Source of the DNA: Xylogone sp. PMI_703
Lineage: Eukaryota > Ascomycota > Leotiomycetes
NCBI GenBank assembly: GCA_021399445.1
Contig: JAJTUQ010000003.1
Coordinates: forward strand, 558,001-622,000
Length of the DNA stretch: 64,000 nucleotides
Direction: 5' to 3'
The notes beneath the pieces are model-generated. The model worked only from the letters and a program-made list of their open reading frames with translations. It had not been told where the DNA came from and searched no databases. Of this stretch, positions 1 through 11,303 are shown piece by piece (positions within the stretch are counted from its first letter, which is position 1; every line of letters starts with the position of its first letter). The position numbers and the translations under genes are program-made.

Positions 1-2203
1 ACGTTTAATTTCAAGATGGGCTTCATTGATTATACCTGTAGATATCATTATCACTCTGATCTACTTTGTCACGATGGTTGTGATATTCCCACATTGTATG
101 AGGCCATATAATCGTTCGGCTCTATATCAAGTACTGATATTACACACCTTCAATTGGTTTTAGCTGACGTTAGAATTCCAGGAAGTGTTTGAAACGTATT
201 GCGCACACTGATATCATACTGAGGGTGAAATAGTTAGATCACGCCATGGCTGCGCAAAGGCACTTTTTACCGCCGCCACAAAGCTTATTATACTGGTACG
301 TAGAAGCGGCGATTGAAGTGTGCAAAACATGATAGTGTCATTCTTAATGAGGCAGAGGCCACAATTTAGTGTTTCAATAACATGATTACGAGGTTAGTGC
401 CAGGGTACTGGATATTTTATCTATATGAGCATTATTGTGAGGGTGAGTTGACTAAAATCTACTGTTGGATCATACCTTGAGACTATTTGATCGTAACTTG
501 TATTGAACCGTCTCGACTGATGAGCTTGATTGACTTCACATATTAATTCTATAATTGGAGACGCATAAATATATAGTTATAAATGCACGTCGAGTAATAA
601 TGGCATAAATGTGTATTTTGAACATAAGCATAAAGCAACTCGAAAAATACTTCAACAGCGTAGGTTTATTTGAATGGCCAAGCTATCCAAAAAATAAGAT
701 CATTCGCTTAATCCCTCTCAACGTAGTTTATTTCACTGACAACTCCTCATACCACTGGAGGATTAATTCACTAACGTTAGTTGAGAGGAAGCTCATGCTT
801 TACGTAAGCGCATTTCCTGACATCGAGTCATGTGACCGGCAACCCCTCTCTTCTTGGGGTGCTGTGAACTGGAATCATGGCTTTCATTAGAAATAACTAT
901 TAATAATTCATATATGGGGTTATCTATTTAGATCTCTAATAGTAAGATCTTTGAGACGGGTCTTGCTAACGATGGTTTTAAAGTCGCAGATCAACGAGTA
1001 CGCTGTAATGGAGAGACTTCGAACCCCTATTTGTTGAATGGAAGTATTGGTCTTATTTTGATTCAAGTTACAAGTCACCTCCACACAGCCTTATATCCAT
1101 CTCCTTTTTGAAGTATCATGCGAGCTTATGAGCGGGAAATTTTATTATAAATTCCTACAACTTTGAGTTTCTTTACCAGCTAGGAATCATCCAGAAAGCA
1201 TCGAACGGCCAAAGCACGTTTATTTTTGAAAGTATTTGGTCATTTATCGTTGATAGCACGTTGGTGTGGATATATTATTGTAACTTATCGTTAAGTGGCC
1301 ACGATGCCGATGATTATTTGTTGATGCAGAGAAAGTACCCATCAAGGTACTCACTTGCCCCCTGTTTATTCTTAGGTTCCAAAACATATATTACCAGCCA
1401 TCAACCCGAATCTCGCAAGATTTCTCCCTTATCAAATTTGACTCAACTTCAAGTATCAAGATCGCGCTTATTAGTTTGTTTGTCTACTCTTCTCCCTCTT
1501 CCTGTAGCTAGATAGGGGTTGCAAGGCAGTCCCGTTCTGGCACTCATCCTTCTTTCAACCACCACAACACCAGACACCCCCACGGATTCCTTTCGGCCAA
1601 GTAGTACAATAGCATGAGCCCACCAATCATTCTCGCTCGCGAAAACGAAGTCCATATTGGCGTCCCTGTTTCGGCTCGCAGTGGTCAGATGCCGTTAGGC
1701 ACTCGTTCCACAGCACGCGCATTTGCTATTCGGCATAATTCAGTGGGAGTTACGCACACTGGCTCAGAATAACCGTCCTTAGAAGCTTGAGTCATGGAGG
1801 TATCAATATGAAGCGATTTGATATTGTGGGCGCCTCTCATTTCTGCTTTGATGAAGGGGTACTGACGATGCATAGCCAGATCATATCTGCCCGACTCTTA
1901 TCTTCCTATAAACTCTACTATCGACATTTTAGTGCGGCTACTAGTTCACATCGCCTATGATCGTCCGGTTCGGCTGCTCGGCATCCACTAATACGAATGG
2001 AAATACACCTGGTGACTATGCTTGCATTTGGAGTTGGCTGTCGTGGGGGAGGGCGAGACAGGGCCACCCACTGTGGACGGGAGATATGAGAGGTCATTAA
2101 CCTGCGTTATCTTTACGTATTCTAATTGCAAGGTCATCATGGGACCAATTTGAGCCAGCTCAGAGAGGGTGGGTAGTCGGTATGGGGGAACACTCGAATC
2201 GGC
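1..2203. other. intergenic, no convincing gene
   Basis: I see no gene here. The longest open frames (a 93-codon one at 609-890 and others under 85 codons) lack a recognisable domain, a plausible splice model or coding-like composition. The only notable item is the motif CCACTGTGGACGG near 2071-2083, which recurs near 24140. Confidence 0.6.
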
Positions 2204-2211
2204 TATAAAAG
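2204..2211 (+). promoter_or_regulatory. TATA box of the metallothionein-like gene
   Basis: TATAAAAG lies 131 nt upstream of the ATG at 2335. The sequence between them is a pyrimidine-rich, CA-rich leader ending in CCAAAATGG, a typical fungal 5' UTR and start context. This supports a real, probably inducible and strongly expressed short gene. Confidence 0.7.
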
Positions 2212-2334
2212 ACCCCCGGATGTCCTCTTGCCAGTTCTCTTCACCTCAGCACCAGATATCAACATTCACTAAAATTTGCTCAGCCAACATATCAAATCAC
2301 TTTTCACACACTATTATCCTTACTATACGCCAAA

Positions 2335-2464
2335 ATGGAACCTTGCTCCTGCTGCTCTCACACCGGTGAATGCAACAACTGCGGTTGTGCCACCTGCGGA
2401 GTGAGTACAATCTTTGTCAAGAAAACTAAAATGATACAATTTTCTGACATATTGCTAGCATTAA
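2335..2464 (+). CDS. very small metallothionein-like cysteine-rich protein
   Basis: Exon 1 (2335-2400) encodes 22 residues beginning MEPCSCCSHTGECNN, with seven cysteines at positions 4, 6, 7, 13, 16, 18 and 21. The spacing (CxCC, CxxCxC, CxxC) is that of metal-thiolate proteins, and seven cysteines is also the number in the small Neurospora copper metallothionein. A canonical GTGAGT donor follows at once. The intron 2401-2458 has a CTGAC branch point and a TGCTAG acceptor, and exon 2 adds only CAT then TAA. The predicted product is therefore 23 residues ending in histidine. If the intron were retained the frame would run 80 codons, but that tail has no metal-binding pattern. The expected role is cytosolic buffering of copper, zinc or cadmium. 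Neither metal specificity nor a metal-response element can be read from the sequence. Confidence 0.75.
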
Positions 2465-5400
2465 TTCCATTCTGTCCCTTTCCATGTCACCAATCCCTTG
2501 CATCGATGCACATCATCAAAAACCATATTCCAACCATTGAACGTTCGATGCTATTGCGTGGAGGTGTCATTATATGAGGAACGATGCGGATTATTATGGA
2601 AGTCAGATGCTATCTACGTTCAAGTACATTAGAAATATGATTTAGCTTTGACAATAAGGGAAGCACATAGAACGAATGAGTTTTTCAAATTTGAAGTGCG
2701 AGCCACAGTATACTTTTTATCCTACTTCAGAACCTTCTGGATTTCAAATTTTCACAGACCACTACTCTTCATTCTAGAGTGAGCATAGTAACTGGACATT
2801 TACTGGCGCATTTGAATCATTTCAAGCCTCCAATTGCCACAATTCCCTCCCTCACCGCATAGGTAACTTTCTGGTGATGTTACTCGTGTATGGTCATATT
2901 AAGTTTCATTAGAAGTCTCTAGTCGTGATTAGTGCGATGGAATCTTGCTAGCGTCCTAGAAGATTAACTAGAATTTAGATAAACCTAGTCAATTCTCACA
3001 GCGGAACCGACGCAAAAGTAAATATTTCTCCTAGAGATTTATGCATTAGAAATAAGCTTGTTGTACTCAAAAAGACCTCTAACTATAATATATTTGATAG
3101 AATTATGGAGCTTCCTTACTTCCCCCAGAAAAGCCCACAACACCGATTCCTTGTTAAACTGTAAGTTCTAGCTGAGAGCCGCCTCCAACAGGACATAGTG
3201 CATACCATATCTGACAGTGCTTATGCTTCTAATTCTCTGCTGCATAAATTCTCTAACATCTACGATACTGTGGTTTTCATTGAATGGTTTTGAGCGAATG
3301 GTATTAAGTAGATATTCGCTAGGGATAGTCAGATTCTTCTTTTTTTGGCCCTCGAGACTCAACACCTGTACGCGGTGAGGGCTATGAACCTATAGTATTC
3401 CCGAGGAAATATCTACAGAACCAAGGTTGAGCTATAATATATAATTATTATAACATTCTCTTGATATTGTTCGAATAGCAACGGATCCGGATTTTCCGAC
3501 CGTAGCTCTTATGGCGGTTGGCGATGTAAGAAATACGTATATACGCTCAACAAGACTAAATTTCTAGTTAAGATAGGCATAACGCGCAAGCTAAACTTAT
3601 AATACTAACGACTAATAATACATTAAGTTAGAATTATTACTTGGTCAGAAGAGGAGGCTTAGGAGAGGATAACGTTAAATGAAATTCTTCAAAAGGCGAG
3701 AGCACTCTACAAGAAAATGTGCATATTACTAGAAATGCTTTTCTAAGTTTATAGAGCATTGTAGCACTGTATGATCGGGGACTTAGCATTGTTTACTATA
3801 AAATACTTTTTCCTTCATGGTTTTGGTCTTATTATAGATAATATTAATATAATTTTTAAGCTTAACACGGTTCTATACACCCAGGGAGGTCTCAGGATGC
3901 TATAGAGTATTATCCCCCTGACGAAAACAACTATCATTATATCATTATAGTCGGTTTCTTTAACTCTGGATGAATAAGCACAGCCAAATGATGTTCTTGA
4001 ACAGCGTTTACCCATTAATGAGTAACTGGTCATTCATTAATTCAACTTCTTCACCTTACATGGCCTCGAAAACCATGAAAAGAGGCACCAGCTTGTGCAT
4101 TGGTCCGAACAGTACAGAAAGACACAGCCAACATATGGCCAGTCGCTGGGATTCAATAGCTGTAAATCGACTAGTCCCTGTTTTTATTCAAAGAGCCTAA
4201 AGAAAAATTATAGCCATCTTAGTTTCTAGCTGGCAGAATAACCCGTTGTATTTCCGGGCCTGCACCTCAGAGGAACCGTCGCCGATTATTCAGCCCTTTT
4301 CTAATTACTCTGCGTTGCTCAACCGGCTACCATATAATCTGGCCTACTCATCTTAATTACGTCATCTCTTCTGAACGGCAGACTAGGATCTTTGCAAGAT
4401 TTCAGGGGGAGAAGGCTACCTAGATATAGACAGTACGTAGGAGAATCAATAATTGAGTACGGCTGTTCTGATAAGAAAGTTGAAGGGCCGAGGCTTTACC
4501 TTACATAATCACAATCCATTGGAAATAGCTATTAGACACTTTATTCCTATCCATGATATTGCATGCGCGGCTAACTCTCAATCAATTTGCCGTGTATGTG
4601 CCAAAACTAAAAGTAATCAGCAACGGGTAGATACAGCCGAATAGGTTATTCACATCGGGTTCATTAATCCGTCGTATTGTACAATTTCACGTCGAGCACT
4701 ACGGCCGTACACGCTAGATGAGATTGGTGGTTACTAATCCGTGGATCACAAATCCTGGCGGGACCGCATTCCAGGTATTATTTTGGATTGTGCATATCAG
4801 TATGAATAAGCTACCAACCAAGGTCAGAGCTGATGTGTCGGAAGTTTTCCTGCCCAATAATGCGGATGATACCCCACCCGACAAGTTATGATCTACACTT
4901 AGCAGCGTTGCCTAGCTTACCGTCGCTCTTCACTCAAAGTCAGATTAGTCTGCTTGTATTCACAACAAATTTGTCCATCTGGCTTCAGTGATATTCTGTC
5001 TATTTTGAACATATAGTAATGTGATAATCAACAAGGCGGGAGGGATCCGCAAATACTCTCTACTAGGCAGAGTTCCTTTAAACAGCACAAACTATTGTTT
5101 GGGATGCTTTCTTAATATAACATAGTCAATACATATGTCATCTTGTATTACGAGTCCTTTTTATTTTTAGAGTAGTTCAGCAAATAAAAGTTAGAAAGGA
5201 TACAATATTACAAATAGCAATTTACCTGATAGAAAATGCTCGCCCGAGGAATCCTTGGCTGTCAGCTTCGCCAGTAACGAGACGAGATACAATGGCATTA
5301 CTAAATGATTTTCCAGTCTAGGAATTTGATATGCGAGATCCACTATCCACTGGGCTATACAAAGCCACGAAAGCTTAGCATAAGCCCATTTTGTGGAGTG

Positions 5401-5688
5401 TCAACGGGAATGAGAGAAATCCTACCGCCAACCGTTCTGTGTTCTAAATTTAAATAATCTTTCTATAAGCTTTTCTCCAATGCTATTGGAGGTATCACAC
5501 GCATCACACAGTCAGACACGGGTTGCTGAACTTAGTCGAGTCAGTGAATGTAGGAAGTCAATCAACTTAGTAACGATCTACAATACAACGTTGCTTACTC
5601 CCTCAAATCAGAATGTGCTCATCAATTAATTAGTCGTAAGCTATACAAATTTGAAAATATATTTAGACGTTTAGCGTCAGGGAAATAG
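2465..5688. other. intergenic, AT-rich, no gene recognised
   Basis: About 3.2 kb with only short open frames (under 80 codons, both strands), none with a recognisable motif or convincing splice signals. Composition is AT-rich and stop-dense. I see no repeats or RNA genes. Confidence 0.55.
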
Positions 5689-5697
5689 TATATAAGG
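5689..5697 (+). promoter_or_regulatory. TATA box of the small secreted protein gene
   Basis: TATATAAGG lies 121 nt upstream of the ATG at 5810. It is followed by a CT/CA-rich leader ending in ATCAAAATGC, a strong fungal start context. Confidence 0.65.
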
Positions 5698-5809
5698 GAG
5701 GCCAGTTTTCAAGTAGTCCGTCCTTCATCAAACAGCTCTGCACTCATATCTTCTTACTACATACAAAAGTCATTCAAACTATAACCTTCCACAAATAAAT
5801 ATCATCAAA

Positions 5810-6245
5810 ATGCAATTCACCACTATTATCTGCGGCCTCCTTGCTGGCTCTGCCTCCTTGGTTTCAGCAGCGGCAGTCACAAAGCGCGACAATAGTGGGT
5901 CTGTCAACCTCTACTTTGGCACATTTCAAGCAGGAGAAGCACCGGATTCTGTGGAATCTACCAACTGCGGTGGATGCCAACCCATCCCAGCAGGATTCGG
6001 ATCCATTGGCTTCGGCTCTATATCAGACCCTAGTTGTACCAGTAAGTTACCTCTTTTCGAGCTCAAGCATTCTATATATGTGTGTGTGTGTATCCATGTA
6101 GTACACAAACTAACTTTGCATCACCCATCCAATAGTCACGATCTACGATGACTCTTCTTGCAGCACAAACCCCGACGCACTTCGAGCAGGAAGCGTTGTT
6201 TTCAGCACCAACGTTCGCTCTTTCTCGGTAGATACTTGCTGCTAG
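5810..6245 (+). CDS. small secreted cysteine-rich protein, effector candidate
   Basis: Model join(5810..6041,6136..6245), 113 residues. The first 20 residues (MQFTTIICGLLAGSASLVSA) form a clear signal peptide. It is followed by VTKR, a Kex2-type dibasic site at about residues 25-26, so a short propeptide is probably removed. The mature part has six cysteines: an N-C-G-G-C pair, two single SC positions and a terminal CC, compatible with three disulfides. Intron 1 has GTAAGT and CAATAG ends. It interrupts codon 78 in phase 1 and contains a short TG microsatellite. The second exon ends SVDTCC. Size, export signal, Kex2 site and even cysteine number fit a fungal small secreted or effector-type protein. 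I do not recognise a named family, so function is unknown. Confidence 0.8.
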
Positions 6246-7114
6246 AGCATAGAATAAGCATAAGAATATTCTTTGTGAATATAGTGAAGCTAAATAGGAC
6301 TGAAGCTCTACGGTTACAAATATATTTTTGACACTTGCGAAGCTATAGGCCATGTGCACATGTGAGCATATCTGATGAAATATCATTAGTCCTGTTCTAG
6401 AAGTTTCCGTGCCTTATTAATGTAAATATCGATATATGATATAACAACAATTTAATAGACATAGATACGTAATTTTTATTTCGCAACGTTACGAGATTTA
6501 ACAATCTCACTTTAGTTTGTATATAGCAGATATCAATCTACAGCTGCAAGAGCTTCAGTCTCTTTTCTTAATGTGTATTATTTGCTTTCGTTCTGTTCCT
6601 TGATGGTTATGATATTTTTGCATTGTTTACTTTGTTTTGGCATATCTTTCTCTTCTTTTATTTATTCTAATAACATGATCACTTTGACTCTATGGACAAG
6701 TTATGGATTCATGCGAGATGGTTTTTGCCTCATCCAACTTAGTTGCGACCAAAGTCATCGTCAGAAATCAAGCTAGTATCGTTAAGCCGATTTAATTGGA
6801 TGAAACTGGGTTATTTTACATAAAATTGCATAATTTTAACTTTATGCATAAGCGGGACTACTTTCACCGGCAGAAGGAGTATTATTAATGGTTGAGAACG
6901 AATTACAGCCCAAACAAGCATTAATTGCCTAACAAGGAAACTGATTTTTGGAGCGATGGTGCGTTCTATGTGGAGATACTCATAATTCGGGGAACTCACG
7001 CGACAGCTGCATATAGGGAAGAATAAGTATAAATGGCACTCTTCTCCACCACCAAGCTCGCACACATCGTTCCTCTTGAAATATCGGGGTCTTTATTTCT
7101 AATCAGCAAACACG
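6246..7114. other. intergenic, AT-rich, no gene recognised
   Basis: Contains the 3' flank of the secreted-protein gene and the 5' flank of the Gal80-like gene. No convincing open frame. A possible leader for the next gene begins near a TATA-like stretch at about 7028. Confidence 0.5.
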
Positions 7115-8311
7115 ATGTCGCCTATTCGAGTCGGCCTTATCGGCTTAGGTCGAGAGACTGGAGGCAGCGCAGTAGGCGTTTGGGCTATCAAAACACATCT
7201 TCCCTATCTTCTAGCTTCTCCAAAGTATGAGATAGTGGCACTTGGGAATTCGACAGTGGAGTCTGCAAAGGCTTCTATTGCTTATCATAAACTTGGACAG
7301 CACGTCAAAGCATACGGTAGCCCAGAGGATTTGGCAAACGACCCCAATGTAGATTTAGTCGTTGTCTCAGTTGCTGTTGGGAAACACTATGCGCTCTCTA
7401 AACCGGCGTTGCTGGCTGGGAAAGATGTTTTCGTGGAGTGGCCTCTAGGAGCTAGCGTGGCCGAAGCTGAGGAATTGACTGAGATAGCTGCTTCAAAAGG
7501 AGTTAAGACAATTGTTGGATTACAGGCGAGACCTAGTCCCCTCGTGCTCAAGCTGAAGGAGCTCATCAATGGTGGAAAAATTGGCAAAGTGACCTCGACA
7601 GCAGTAGTTAGTTACTTCAATCTTCCACCTGATACGTGGACAGCTGGTGCTGAATATTTCCTGGATATGGAAAGTGGTGGGAATTCTTTAACAATCCTGT
7701 TCGGGCACTGTATGGCGAACTCCTCTCCCTTTTCGTTTCGAGATATGACTTTAATGCTAACAAATCTCGTGTAAGTTTTTGATAGTTTTACTAATATTCT
7801 CGGTGATTTTAGCCAATTGAGTTCTATCCTTCATACCGAGTATCGTAGTGTCAAAATCCTCAATGCGAAAGGAGAGATGACAAATCCAAACTATACCCGA
7901 ACGGCTCCAGACCATATTCTTGTCCAAGGTAGACTTAAATCCGGTGCAGTTGCATCGCTCAATTTCCGTATGGTAGTAGGAAAACCTGCTAATGATACCG
8001 TAACTCGCTGGATCATCACTGGTACTTCGGGCGAGATTGAAGTTTGCACAAAACAGATGGGATGGCAGATGGATCCGCCGGGAACAACTTTGACGCTACG
8101 GAGTGGAGACAATAATGAAGCAAAATTGGTCGACTTCGCGCCAGCAGATGAGACAGCTGCCGTAGCAGCTAGCATATTTCCAGCTCCCAATACAGCTCGA
8201 CTGTACGAAGCTTTTGCTCTGAACGAGTCTGATAAGTTTGCCACCTTTGCGGATGCCTTGGAAACACATCGGTCGTTAGAAAGGATCCGATCAAAGTCTA
8301 AGGAATTTTAA
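7115..8311 (+). CDS. Gal80-like Gfo/Idh/MocA family oxidoreductase fold protein
   Basis: Best model join(7115..7770,7813..8311), 384 residues. The N-terminus (SPIRVGLIGLG, then VWAIKTHLPYL) is a Rossmann dinucleotide-binding segment. It resembles yeast Gal80, which has a GWAIKTHYP-type sequence. At about residue 108 the family's EKP motif reads VFVEWPLGAS, so the usual catalytic lysine is replaced by tryptophan, as in Gal80. The second exon continues with LSSILHTEY and a C-terminal alpha/beta domain ending near FADALETHRSLE. The frames join in phase with GTAAGT at 7771 and TTTTAG at 7812 and a TACTAAT branch, but that intron is only 42 nt, and the residues just before it (MANSSPFSF onward) look poorly conserved, so a lesion or different splice is possible. 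The gene converges on the adjacent sugar porter, suggesting a role in sugar metabolism or its regulation. Confidence 0.8.
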
Positions 8312-8664
8312 GTAGACTACTGTCGAAATACATACGGCTTATTTGAAATCACAATAGCAACATGTCTTGTAATCTCCTAAGAGTCGACATCGAGTTTTGA
8401 CTTCTTGCGTTACTACTTAGCTAGGCATCAAATAAAAGGTATAGGCTGCTGATTCATGAACGTGTACCTAGAAAATTTATTTATAATATACATAAGGAAC
8501 TTGTGGAGAAGAGAGAGTATAGTATCAGAAAATGGAGACCATCAGTAAAAAACATGTACGTTGATTTTACTACTCTACTATAGTTATATAGAATGGATTC
8601 TGGTAGGAGAGATTGCTTTCGAGAACAGGAGCTATCTCATCTCTTCAGACTTGGAACCCTGAAG

Positions 8665-10242
8665 TCAAGCCTCTCGGCTTTTTGCAAAATCCACATGGGT
8701 ACTCTCCACATCCTCTATTTTTGAAACCTTGATTGGATCATTTCCTAGAACTCCATCTCCGAAAGCCTGCGCCGACTCCTCTAGTGTATATCCGTACGTT
8801 TCCGGGAAAGTATAAGCGATGACCAACAACTCGATAAGCAACAGACAACAAAAAACTATATAATACTTCCACGAAATTGCATCCATAGCAACTGGGTTGA
8901 CGAAGCCGTTGTATACGTTGGTGAGCGCATTTCCAAGACTGAAAAGGGTGGTACCCTTGGCCCGAAGGAAATAGGGAAGGACTTCGGTAATGTAGAGGTT
9001 CGGTAACGCATTCATGCAAACGTTGTAGATAGCGTAGTAGAGGAATATCATAGCCAACACTCCTTGACCCAGAGACTTTTGTTCAAAATTGCGCTGCTGG
9101 TTAATGGCAGAGAGAACTGTCCAGATGATATAGCAGACCAGCATGGATGAGAGACCTATGATAAAGGTGGGTCGGCGTGGCACCCTGCCCACAATAAAAC
9201 CAGCAATGATTGCTGTCCCAAGATTGTATACCATCAGCCCGCCATTTATGACCAACTGTCGCCGAGCAGATGTAATGCCGATGGAGTTTAGAATAAGGTT
9301 GAGATAATAGGACACCAGACCGTTACCGCAGGCTTGCTGAGTGATAGAGAGCCATAAAACGATGAAAAGCCGATGCTTGTTCGCTTTAGTTTCAATAAAG
9401 GATTTCCAGCTAACCTCTTTACCCGCCTGTTCGTATGAGATTTGTAGTTTGATTTCATTCATCTCAAACTCGACCAAAGGTTCGGAACGTGGGTCGTTTC
9501 CGCCATGGTACTTTGCCAGGACTGCTCTAGCCTCCTCGTCGCGACCGACATTAACCAAGTATCTAGGGCTTTCAGGAATGAGAAATGTGCCTAGGAGCTG
9601 GACACATGGAATCAAGCCTTGGAGGATTGATGGCAATCTCCAAGCCCAGTTGTCGGCAATTCCCATAAAGTTCGTACCGTATGTCACCCACGCTGCAATA
9701 ACAGCCCCGGCGTACCAAGATGGGCCAAATATAGCAGTCACGACGCCTCTATGTGTTGGATATGCCAACTCGGAGACAAGACAGGGGCACGCAACGATGA
9801 TGAACATGGCACCGATCCCAATGATCATCCTAGCAGCGAGGAACATCGCGTAGTCTTGAGCACCACACTGGATACCAGCCCCAATGCACACGACTACGCA
9901 TCCGAGCCTCAGACCATTTCGACGGCCGAACTTATCGCTGAACCAAGAAGAGAATGGAAAACAAAGAATATTTCCGAAGACATAGGCGTTTGATAAGCCG
10001 CCGAGGTGTGCTCCTGAGGGAGAGCCAAAGTAGTCTCTCCATTGAGGCAGTGATTGCAAGCCATTGAGTAGAGATCCATCATAGCCATTACAGGAATTAC
10101 CGAGCAATGGAATGATGAGAAGGAGGTTTAAGGTCAACAGATGTCGAACCCTCCACCAAGGACGATCATATTTAGGGAGGACATCGTCGATAGATGTTGC
10201 GTGGGTAGGCAGAGCCTCGGGACTGACTTCCTTATTCGCCAT
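8665..10242 (-). CDS. MFS sugar porter (hexose / lactose permease type)
   Basis: Single-exon gene of 525 residues, the usual length for fungal sugar porters (TC 2.A.1.1). It shows the family signatures: DKFGRR in the loop after helix 2, PESPRYL at the end of helix 6, a central cytoplasmic loop of about 60 residues, and PETYGYTLEE after helix 12. Twelve hydrophobic segments are evident, starting with HLLTLNLLLIIPLLGNSCNG. The divergence from glucose transporters resembles fungal lactose/cellobiose permease-like proteins, but substrate cannot be read from sequence. The start MANKEVSPEALP is preceded by GGCGA context and a gene-free leader. It is transcribed divergently from the GH5 gene at 11304 and converges with the Gal80-like gene. 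This suggests the three form a small glycoside- or disaccharide-use cluster. Confidence 0.92.
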   Translation of the reverse strand: MANKEVSPEALPTHATSIDDVLPKYDRPWWRVRHLLTLNLLLIIPLLGNSCNGYDGSLLNGLQSLPQWRDYFGSPSGAHLGGLSNAYVFGNILCFPFSSWFSDKFGRRNGLRLGCVVVCIGAGIQCGAQDYAMFLAARMIIGIGAMFIIVACPCLVSELAYPTHRGVVTAIFGPSWYAGAVIAAWVTYGTNFMGIADNWAWRLPSILQGLIPCVQLLGTFLIPESPRYLVNVGRDEEARAVLAKYHGGNDPRSEPLVEFEMNEIKLQISYEQAGKEVSWKSFIETKANKHRLFIVLWLSITQQACGNGLVSYYLNLILNSIGITSARRQLVINGGLMVYNLGTAIIAGFIVGRVPRRPTFIIGLSSMLVCYIIWTVLSAINQQRNFEQKSLGQGVLAMIFLYYAIYNVCMNALPNLYITEVLPYFLRAKGTTLFSLGNALTNVYNGFVNPVAMDAISWKYYIVFCCLLLIELLVIAYTFPETYGYTLEESAQAFGDGVLGNDPIKVSKIEDVESTHVDFAKSREA

Positions 10243-11303
10243 GGCAGCAGAAGATAAAGTAAAAACGATGGAAGTCTTTAGAAGCCGATGATCAGGAGGT
10301 CTCGAATGATTCGAATATTGCGTTGTATTGAGGCAGGGACCTCAATTTTATAGACCGCCCGTCTTATGGCACGAGCATGGTCTCGATTGCGGGGTGCATG
10401 AAAAACCCCTTCACCACCTCTTCTTGCGCCCTGGATCAACACTTTCCCTCGTCGCGTTCCTGCTTTCCGTCGAATATCGTTGTCGTCGTTTGCGGAGCCC
10501 CAGGTAAGAAGAAGCTCATCAAAATTCTCCGTATTAGAGAGCTGGTCAGCTAGCTCCATGCGGGGGCAATAATTTGCAGGCTTGGCTGCCGACATTCCGC
10601 GACCTTCCACTGCTGAAACACCTTGATTCGGTGAATGGTGTAAAAGGCAGTCAAGGCTCGAGTGCATCCGCGGTCCGAGAGTAAGATTGCGGCTTTAGAC
10701 TATTACATTATTGAAGCTTCTAGTCGATACTCTTTTGATGATATCGTGAATGCCGTGACGTGAACCATGGAGAAAGGAGCTAATGCAACTGACGCTATCC
10801 CCGGAACATGCAAATTACTGGAGACTACCAGGAGTTCCACGTGTCTACGTCTGCAGGAGTCTAATTGATGGATCCTCTACGAGACCGGATGAACATCGGA
10901 CTCGCAGTGAGGCAAATCTGGGGATGCTCTCCTCGACAGTGATCGTGAAGGCGACACGATAGCTTCTTTCTACTTTATACGGAGCGCGTAATATCGGCAA
11001 CTTGGTCAGATGGACTCTCGTGCTTTAGATTTTCCTTCTCCACCCTGCAGAGCAAAGGTCACGATGGACGAAAGGATTCAACAGCCTTCAAAACCCGTTG
11101 TTTCCACTCTTGATTCTGAGGTGGAGACCCCGCTTAAAAAATGAATGCAATACGTATTCAGTTCGCTCTTACTTACCTTCTCTCTAGTCTCTCTCATGAG
11201 TGCTATATAGATCTTGCTTTCTGCATTTGCAAATCACAGATTCGGTCTTTGTTTTGTCGTTATAGAGTCAGTGGAACAAGTAGCACACAATCTGGTGCTC
11301 AAA
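10243..11303. promoter_or_regulatory. shared divergent promoter region (MFS porter / GH5)
   Basis: A 1.06-kb intergenic region separates two divergent starts. On the GH5 side TATATA at 11204-11209 lies 95 nt before the ATG and is followed by a CT-rich leader. A minus-strand open frame at 10278-10667 has no recognisable domain and is probably leader sequence. I could not define an operator with confidence. Confidence 0.5.

Noticed and set aside
609..890. 93-codon open frame
   Set aside because: No domain, no supportive leader or splice sites, and composition like the surrounding intergenic DNA.
10278..10667. 129-codon minus-strand frame upstream of the sugar porter
   Set aside because: No recognisable motif; it lies in the divergent promoter/leader and looks fortuitous.
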